Positions 37,901 to 46,900 of a DNA stretch of 64,000 nucleotides are shown here, in pieces (within the stretch, counting starts at the first letter, position 1; the number at the start of each line of letters is the position of its first letter). A program made the translations under genes and the position numbers. The stretch covers positions 1 through 64,000 of IMG/VR virus record IMGVR_UViG_3300027749_000040; one strand, written 5' to 3'. The DNA is from a virus. The notes under the pieces are model-generated. The model had not been told where the DNA came from, did no database searches, and saw only the letters and a program-made list of their open reading frames with translations.

Positions 37901-40900
37901 GATCCATTACAAGGAAAAATATTAGGCGTAGTATCAGAAAACTTAGATATAATTTCTAATGCTGATCCTGCATCATATAATAGTCCTAATACAACTATAT
38001 CTGGATCTAGTGTTTGGGGCACTAAACAATTAGGTAAGTTGTGGTTCAATACAAGTTCTACTAAATTTGTTAACTATCATCAGTATAATGATGTAGTATA
38101 TAATAGCAAATGGTGGGGTCGTGTATTCCCTGGTAGTCAAGTTACAATTTACAGTTGGATTACAAGTGATGTGGTTCCGGCCGAATATACAGCTACCGGT
38201 ACTCCATTGAACTTAACAGATTATGCTATTGAATATGTATTAAATTCAACCGGAGCTATTACCCCTGTATATTTCTACTGGGTAAGAAATACTAATATCA
38301 TCTTCAACCAGATAGGTAAAACATTAAGTGATACTATATGTGAGGCATATATTAGTGCACCACAGGCATCTGGAATCGCTTACTTTGCACCTATACAATC
38401 TAATGTAATGGGTTTGTATAATACAAGTGAGTATGTCAATTCAACTGATACAGTAATGCATATTGGTTTTGCTACTGGTACAAATGATGATGATTCGCAT
38501 AGTATTTACAGTTTGATTCGTTCAAACTATGTAGATGATTTCTTACCCGGATTGCCTGCATTAACAAGTTTACCTCCCCTATCATTATATGATAGAATGT
38601 TAGATAGTATGAGTGGAGTAGATGAATCAGGTGCCATTGTTCCTGATCCATACTTACCAAAACCAGTACAGAGTGGTATATTAGTTCGTCCTCGTCAAGG
38701 CTTCTTCTATTCACGCTTTGGTGCATTAAAGAATTACTTAACACTTGCTAACCAAGAATTAGCACAGATTCCGTTTACAGAAACTCAATCTAGTAAATTT
38801 TTATACACCGTTGGACCTATAAATCCAAGTACAGGATTACCATTCTATGAAACAACTGACTACTGGGAATATATAAACTGGTGGCAACCCGGCTATAATG
38901 ATAATACTAAATCTGCTATGTTAGTAGAATCATATTTTCAATTAGCAACTATTAATGCACAGAATGGATTAATTGTAACTGTTAATAAAAACGGTGCCGG
39001 CTTCCAAGAAACATACAGATATGATAGCACGGTATCTACTTGGGTCCGTATAGGATTACAAAATGGAACAATTCAATTTAAGAGTTCATTGTGGGATTAT
39101 GAAACAGCACGATTAGGGTTTGGTGATAATTTCTTTGACACAACACCATTCGACACATATCCAAGTCAAGAAACACGCTCTATCACTCGATTCTTAAATG
39201 AAGAATTACCGAGTGAAATATTTGCTTTCAGAAATCAAGGATTGATTTTATTGTTTAACTATATAATGAGTGAAACAATAGAGAGTCAAAATTATCTGCC
39301 ATGGTTAAACAAGACATCATTTATTGATGTAGCACACACGATCCGTGAATTACTTCCTTTAGAAGTATTTCAAAGTGATAATCAAGATTTCTTGTCTGGA
39401 TACATCAATGAAATTAAGCCGTATCATGTAGTTGTTAAAGATTTCTTATTCAAGTACACTGGTACAAACTTATGGGCCGGCAATATTACTGACTTTGATT
39501 TACCAGCACAATATAACACAAATTTACAGAAATATATAACACCTGAATTAGTATATGCTAATCCAAGCGGCGACAGTCAATATTTACCAACAGATGCTAT
39601 ATGGCAAGACCCTGCATATACAAATTGGTTTAACAATTACGGCGTGAGTATAACCGGAGTCAATGCTTATCCAATAACTACCTTAGCATCATATTTAACA
39701 TTGAATAGTAATTCAATGGTAGTAGATAACATTTATGGTTTTCCAATTAACGGAACAATTAAGATTTATGATCCCACTGATCCTGAAACAGATTTAAGTA
39801 AAAAAACATTTGAAATAATTGCTTACTCAAGTGTTGACAGAGCATATAGTACATTAAGTGGATTGACTCGCGGAGTTAATGATACACCTGTATCAAATCA
39901 TTTACCCGGTCAACAACTTTACATTGATCTACCTGCAATATTAGTATTAGATGGTGGTCGTGGTTATGCTAACCCTCCTAAAGTTACTGCATATATAGAT
40001 ACATCAATTTATCCAGCACCTAGAACTGAGGCTATTTTGCAACCAGTGATGAATTTGGATCAACTATTACGCATTGATGTTATCAATCCAGGTGATGGCT
40101 ATGTAGTGTTACCGCAAATAATAATTGAACCTAGTTCAGTTATTACATTTGCAAGTTCAGAAGTTGATTTATTAACCAACACTATTGCTATTCAAAATCA
40201 ACTTATACAAACTGGTGATTTGGTTCGTTACTACACCGGTACTGATACGACCGCAATTGGCGGCGTAAAAAATGACCAATACTATTATGTTAATGTCTTA
40301 GAGTCAGTACCTGCATATGTTCTTGCATTATATACTACCTATGCTGATGCATTACAAGATCGTGACAGAGTAGTATTTTTAAGTACAGGTACCGGGGAGA
40401 ACAATAATTTAGCTGTCAGTGCAAGAGCAAGTTGTGTAACTAGTTCTCGCCCTATTCGTGAAAACATAATGACACTACGCTATGACAGAACTACATATAA
40501 TTCTCAAGTTACTGAGTGGACTAAAAATAATTTCTATGGAAGTTTCTACGCTGGCTCGTTTAAAAATACTGAGCAAATTGCAAGCTCTGCACTAAGTTTA
40601 GAATCTTCACAGCCTGCAATTGATACTATTTTGGCAAGTGCTCAGGGAGCAATTTTTGAAATTCAAAATATACGAAATGATGAAGTTGTAAAATGGTCAT
40701 CTAGAACCCGTACGGTTACTAACACAACAACTAGTACTAATTTAATAACAATTACACCTAGTATTGGTGGAACACCTGATGAAGGTTTTGTAGGACCCAC
40801 TACTGGTTTCTATGTAGGCATGCCAATTAAATTTGCAGGGGCAGTATTTGGTGGATTAGCGGATAACACAGTTTATTATATTAAAGAAATAGTAAGTCTA

Positions 40901-43900
40901 ACACAATTTAGTATTAGTACCACAGTAGGCGGACTAGTGGTGCCACTATCAACTGCGGTAACTACTGCAGGATTAGACGCAATCATCGGAGAAGTCACAA
41001 ATACTGCTGTCATTTCAATTCAGTATCCCGGTATATTGACATCAACTGCAACATCACAAACAACAAACTTTGTAACAATACCATTGAATCCAAGTGGCAT
41101 TTGTGGAACAACTGGTTTCTATACAGGCATACCAATATTCTTCACGGGTAATGTTTTTGGTGGAGTCATTGAAAATGAAAATTATTATGTAATGACGGTA
41201 ATTGATGACCAGACATTTACAATGTCAACAACTAATAATCCCACAATTGTAACAGTTGAGGCAACTGAAAATGCAGGAGATTATGTTGTATTAAATGAAA
41301 TTGGTGATTTAAATATCAATACACCAATAATTATCACCGGCACAACATTTGGTGGAATTATTGCTGGACAATTATATTATATTGCTTCTATTGATTACAG
41401 TACAAATAAAGTTACACTGTCTAATACAATTAATGGTGGTACAGTTGCATTAACTTCTGCAATCGGTACTGCAACATTAACAAGCCAAGCAAATGCAGTT
41501 CAATTAACTACTGCAACAGGATCAATGACCTGTAATATTGGTTTACCAATCAGCCCGGGGCAAATCACTGGCCAAGAATTTACATTCTATAATACATCCG
41601 GCGAATTTACTAATGGTGGCTCTGGATACTCAGGTACAAATAGTAATTTAATTACTAGAAGTACAGTGGCAACAGTGACTGGTTCTAATTATATGTATTT
41701 GAATTTGTTGGGTGGCGGCTTAACTAATATGTATGTAAACATGCCATTTAGATTATCTACATCAGTCGGTGGTCTATCAGCAGCCACAACATATTATGTT
41801 AAGTCTATGGGCACCGTAGTGGTCGATGTTACAAGTTCAAATGCAGGAACAGAAGAATATACCTGCGCAAGTACAACAGGATTCTACGCGGGAATGCCGA
41901 TATCATTCACCGGTGGTGTGTTTGGTGGAGTTGTTGAATTAGTGACATATTATGTTCGCACTGTTACAGGGCTTACTACATTTACTATAAGTGAAACACC
42001 AAGTGGTAGCACCTTTAACTTAACCGGTGATAATGGATTGATGACATTGACTGCCGATAATCCGTTTATCACGGTTAGTTTAACTGCGGGAGGAACAACA
42101 ATATCATTAACTGATAATTTCTCACCGGCATCTACACTAACACAATACCCAACATCAGCCCCAACATTCTTTGTTAGCTATATGTTAGGTGGATATTCTG
42201 TTGTGATTAACACTGCGGGCACAGGCTTTGCATACAATAATAATATTACACTTCAAGGTGGTCAGGATGATCTGCCCGGTGTAAATGGTATAAATGATAT
42301 TGTAATCAATGTCAGTGGTATCAGTGCCACTGGTGCGATAACATCTACAATTATTTCTGGTACTCCACCTGGATTGACAGAACAATACTACTTAAAAGTT
42401 ATTAGTGCAACTGAATTAGAAGTATATGCTAACCCACTGATGACAGTTCCAGTCAATGGTGATACATTAGGGTTAACATACACGGGAGTTACATCAACCA
42501 ATGTTACTGCTGTTACGGCTGCTAATGATAGATTAACAGTAACTAATTCAGACGACTTTGAATTAAATGATCCAGTTGTATTTACTGGAAGTGTATATAG
42601 TGAATTGACTTTGGGTCAGACTTATTATATTAAAACAAAACCATCGACAACTACAGTTACTATTTCAACTACAATAGGTGGTGGTACATTTAACTTTACT
42701 GGTACCATAGCAGATTTAGAATTTACTATGGCCAAGTCAGGTGATTATGTTTATTTACCAGAACCATTCTACTTCACTCAGAGCATTGTTCGTTATAATA
42801 ATAGACTATACCAATGTATTGTCAGCAACAACGATGCTGATTTCATATTGGGTAAGTGGGAATTGCTAGACAGCGGCGATAGAAAACTCAACGAATTAGA
42901 TCGTATTGTTGGGTACTATAACCCAACAGCAAACATGCCTGGCAGAGACTTAACTCAGCTTGTTACTGGAATTACTTATCCGGGTTCAGTATACATGGAT
43001 AATGCATTTCCTCCGGCAGAAGAATTTTTGCTTGATACTGAATTACAAGACCAACCGTTCTACCCAGCAACAATTAATAATATGTCTGTGGTATGGGACG
43101 GTATCCGTTATGTAACAATATCAACATCACCTACTTATTCTGCACTATTAACAAGTACTACAGGTGATAATTGGGCATTGAGTAAACTAAGCAACAACCC
43201 TGTTGGATTGTCAGATATTTACTACGATGGTAATAGATATGTAATCACTACAACTAATTCAGCAACGCCAATTTATACTAGCACAGATGGGTTAGTATAT
43301 ACAACAGGCCAAACATTGTCAGTGCCTTCTAATACATTAAACCGTGTTTATAATAGCAATGATGTTTGGATAGCAGTTGGTGAAAATGTGATAAAAAGTC
43401 TAGATACTATATCATGGGTAAACTCATTTGCATTATCTAGTCCCGGGTCTTTCTCAGATGTAACATATACCACTGCAGGCTACACTGGATGGTTAGTAAT
43501 TGGTAATCAAACTATCAATGGTGTCGATCAAACCTTAATTATTAGAAGTACGAATGACGGCACTACCTGGAATATTGTTAATGATGGTATTACTACTGTA
43601 ATTACTTCAGCATATGTAAATGCAATTACAAGCAGTAATAGTTTAGTTGTCATTGTAAGTGATGCAGGGCAAATATTTACTAGTACTGACGGTGCTCAAA
43701 CTAATGTAGAGCAAACATCAGGTACAAGTGAAAACTTAGTAGATGTTACTTATGGTAATGGTAAATTTATTGCAGTGGGAGACAATGGCACGATTGTAAC
43801 AAGTAGTGACGGCGTAACATGGACTATAGAAACGTCAACCACAACCAATAACCTAAATAGTGTTGCATATAATGATACTGATTCTAAATTCATTATAGTT

Positions 43901-46900
43901 GGTGACAATAACACTATTTTAACAAGTAGTAATGGATCTACGTGGACTACAAGTGCATTGTTTATACAAGAAGAACCAGTGTATACTGTTCAAGGTGATT
44001 CATTTGCCGAAGGTTACGGACCAGAAGAATTGGTCCCCGGCGTAGTTACTGATAATCTAACTATGATTACAACGACACGTCCCGGTACTAACTGGGCAGT
44101 TGGCGAATACGGTCATACAGGGTTCAATGTTGTATCAATTGAAATTACACCATCTTATCCGCAATATGAATATTCATTCTTAAATGTTGTACAGAACCCA
44201 GTGTTTATAGTAATATATGATATTAATCCAGTAATCGGTACAAGTACTAGAATTTATGAGACATATGATTACACGGTAGATTGGGTTCTAAAAACAATCA
44301 CATTGAATACTACATTAGCTCCTAACCATACATTAGGCATTGAATTATGCGAAGTGGGTAACGGTGATCAGTTACAACGATCAAATTCACAGGCGGTACC
44401 ATTTATTGACAATCCTGATACAGGATTTGTTGAAATGCCACTGAACTGTAATTATTCTGCTAGTAAATTCAATGGCAACGGAGTCATAAGACCAGGAACA
44501 GAACCTGTACAGGTAGAATGCACAAAAACTGAAGCACTCATTGATTCTATAACATGCTCTAGTGTATCTAATTTTGCACTCAATCAATCGGTACAATTCC
44601 AAGGCAATGTATTTGGTGGTATTGAATTGGATCAGACATATTATATTAAAACTATTAGTTATATAACTAATAAAATTACAGTATCACTTCCTCCTCTAGT
44701 GAATGGTATTGCGGGACCAACATATCAATTAAGCAATGATACTGGATCTATGCAAATAATCAGTCAACCGGGTACGGGTCTTGTTTGGACTGACCCACTA
44801 GTAGTACATAATGGTACTAAATTGATACTTGGTGAAACTAGTGTGGTAACTCAAACAAAGAGTTCTACAAATTCAATAGTTGTTAATACATCGTTGACTG
44901 TTGACATAAACGATCCAATTGTATTCAGCGATTATATATTTGGTGGATTGGCCCCTCACACAACTTACTACATTAGTTCAATTGTTGACCTTAATGAATT
45001 TACGGTATCTACCTCATTGGGAGGTAGCATTGTACCATTAACAGATGCATCCGGACTTGCAAGTTTTGTCACGAATGATTTTGCAATTTCTATAGCAAGT
45101 GTAGGACCTACTGCAAAGTTAGTGTTTGCTAATAACTACACAAACACTGAAGACTTTGTTACTTTTGCAGTATTTGGAGAAACAGATCCTATACAATATT
45201 CATATAGTATCCCAATTACACAGATTTATATGTCAACTGGTGGCGAGACACAATTACTGTTGACTAATTATATAGGCGGCACTAATCCTGAAAATGCAGT
45301 AGTAGAAGTTAATGGACTGCGCTTGACAAACACATCGGAATATACTATTGATTTAGTTACTCAAACATTGTATTTGACATTTAGTTTAATTGCGGGCGAT
45401 ATTTTAGCAGTTACTACATATAACAGCACTAACAGACAATACTTACATACCACACTAGGTGGAACCTACAGTGGCTCAGCAAGTATCACATTAAATATAG
45501 GATCAACCACACACTTCCCCGGATACGATGGATCTCCGTACGGAGGCGGTCTTCAGACAGCAGCCGGAAGTTTCTCAATAGGACAAGGTTATACTATTAC
45601 TACTATCAATGATGGTGTAGGTGGCCCAAATACAAATTTCACTTCAATTGGCGCATTGAATAATAACATAGGAACATTCTTTATTGCATCTGGAATTGGT
45701 GCTGGATCTGGTAGTGCATTAGAATCTACTGGTGAAGAGTTCTCGCCTGGACCAGACTATTTAACATTATCATCTGGATCTACGGTTGGTTTAGAACTAA
45801 ACACAGCTATAATATTTGCATCACCAATTGGTGGTATTGTTGCAGGTACGATCTATTACATTGCAGAAATATTAACACCGGGAACAACAAACTTTACGGT
45901 ATCGTTAACACCAGGTGGACCAAGTATACCATTAATTACTGATACGGGCTCTATGCTTGGATTTATTAATCCTCCTAGAGTTTCTAATATTACAGCTATC
46001 AATAATAATATTTCAGCACCGTTAGCAAGAACTAATGTTACACAAACAACAGCCCCAAATACTATTACTGCATCTAGTACTGCTGGGTTCGTAATTGGTC
46101 AACCAATCTTGTTTAAAGGCCTAACAACGACCGGTTTCGGTGGGCTATCAGCAGACGGTACTGTATATTGGATTAATTACATTGATGCAAATGGAATTGA
46201 TTTTAAAGTTTCTGAAACACAGAGTGGTAGTGCATACATAGTTACTAATGCATCAGGTTCAATGTATGCTTATGTAGGTGGAAATGAAGCAGTAACATTA
46301 ACTACCGGTGTTGCTCACAACCTAGTTGAAAATGATATTGTGCGTATTGATGGTGTGGTTGGCTCAGTACAATTGAACAATAATTCTTATTACGCAAAGA
46401 TAATTACTGATACTCAAATTGCTTTGTATCTATCACCATATCAACCACAAAGTTATGCAACGAATGACCCGGTAACTACTGTTTCTTCTTATGTAAGCGG
46501 CGGTTATGTTTGGTTAGATAAGCAATTTACATTAATTGACACCACTGCTACTGCAAGTTCAGCAATTGATAATACTATCACAGTGAACTCTGTTAGTCAA
46601 ATAGTAATTGATACACCTGTATACTTCTCTGGTACAGTGTTTGGAGGAATAGTTGAAGGTACTAAGTACTATGTCAAGTCTATTGATGTACTGAATAGTA
46701 AGATAACACTATCATCAACTTATCAAGGTAGTGAAATAGCAATAACCGCATATGCAGGCACAGATACCATGGGTGTCACAATGTGGGAACAAACTAATGT
46801 TGATAGAATTTGGGTGACAGTAAATGGATATCGAGTTCCATCAAGCTCGCTTGTTATCAATCCAAACAACAATCTAGGTATATTGACAACAATTGTACCA

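Noticed and set aside
36530-46770. CRISPR-like or recent DNA repeats in the giant gene
   Set aside because: The repeats are at protein level only, in one frame, and strongly diverged in DNA.
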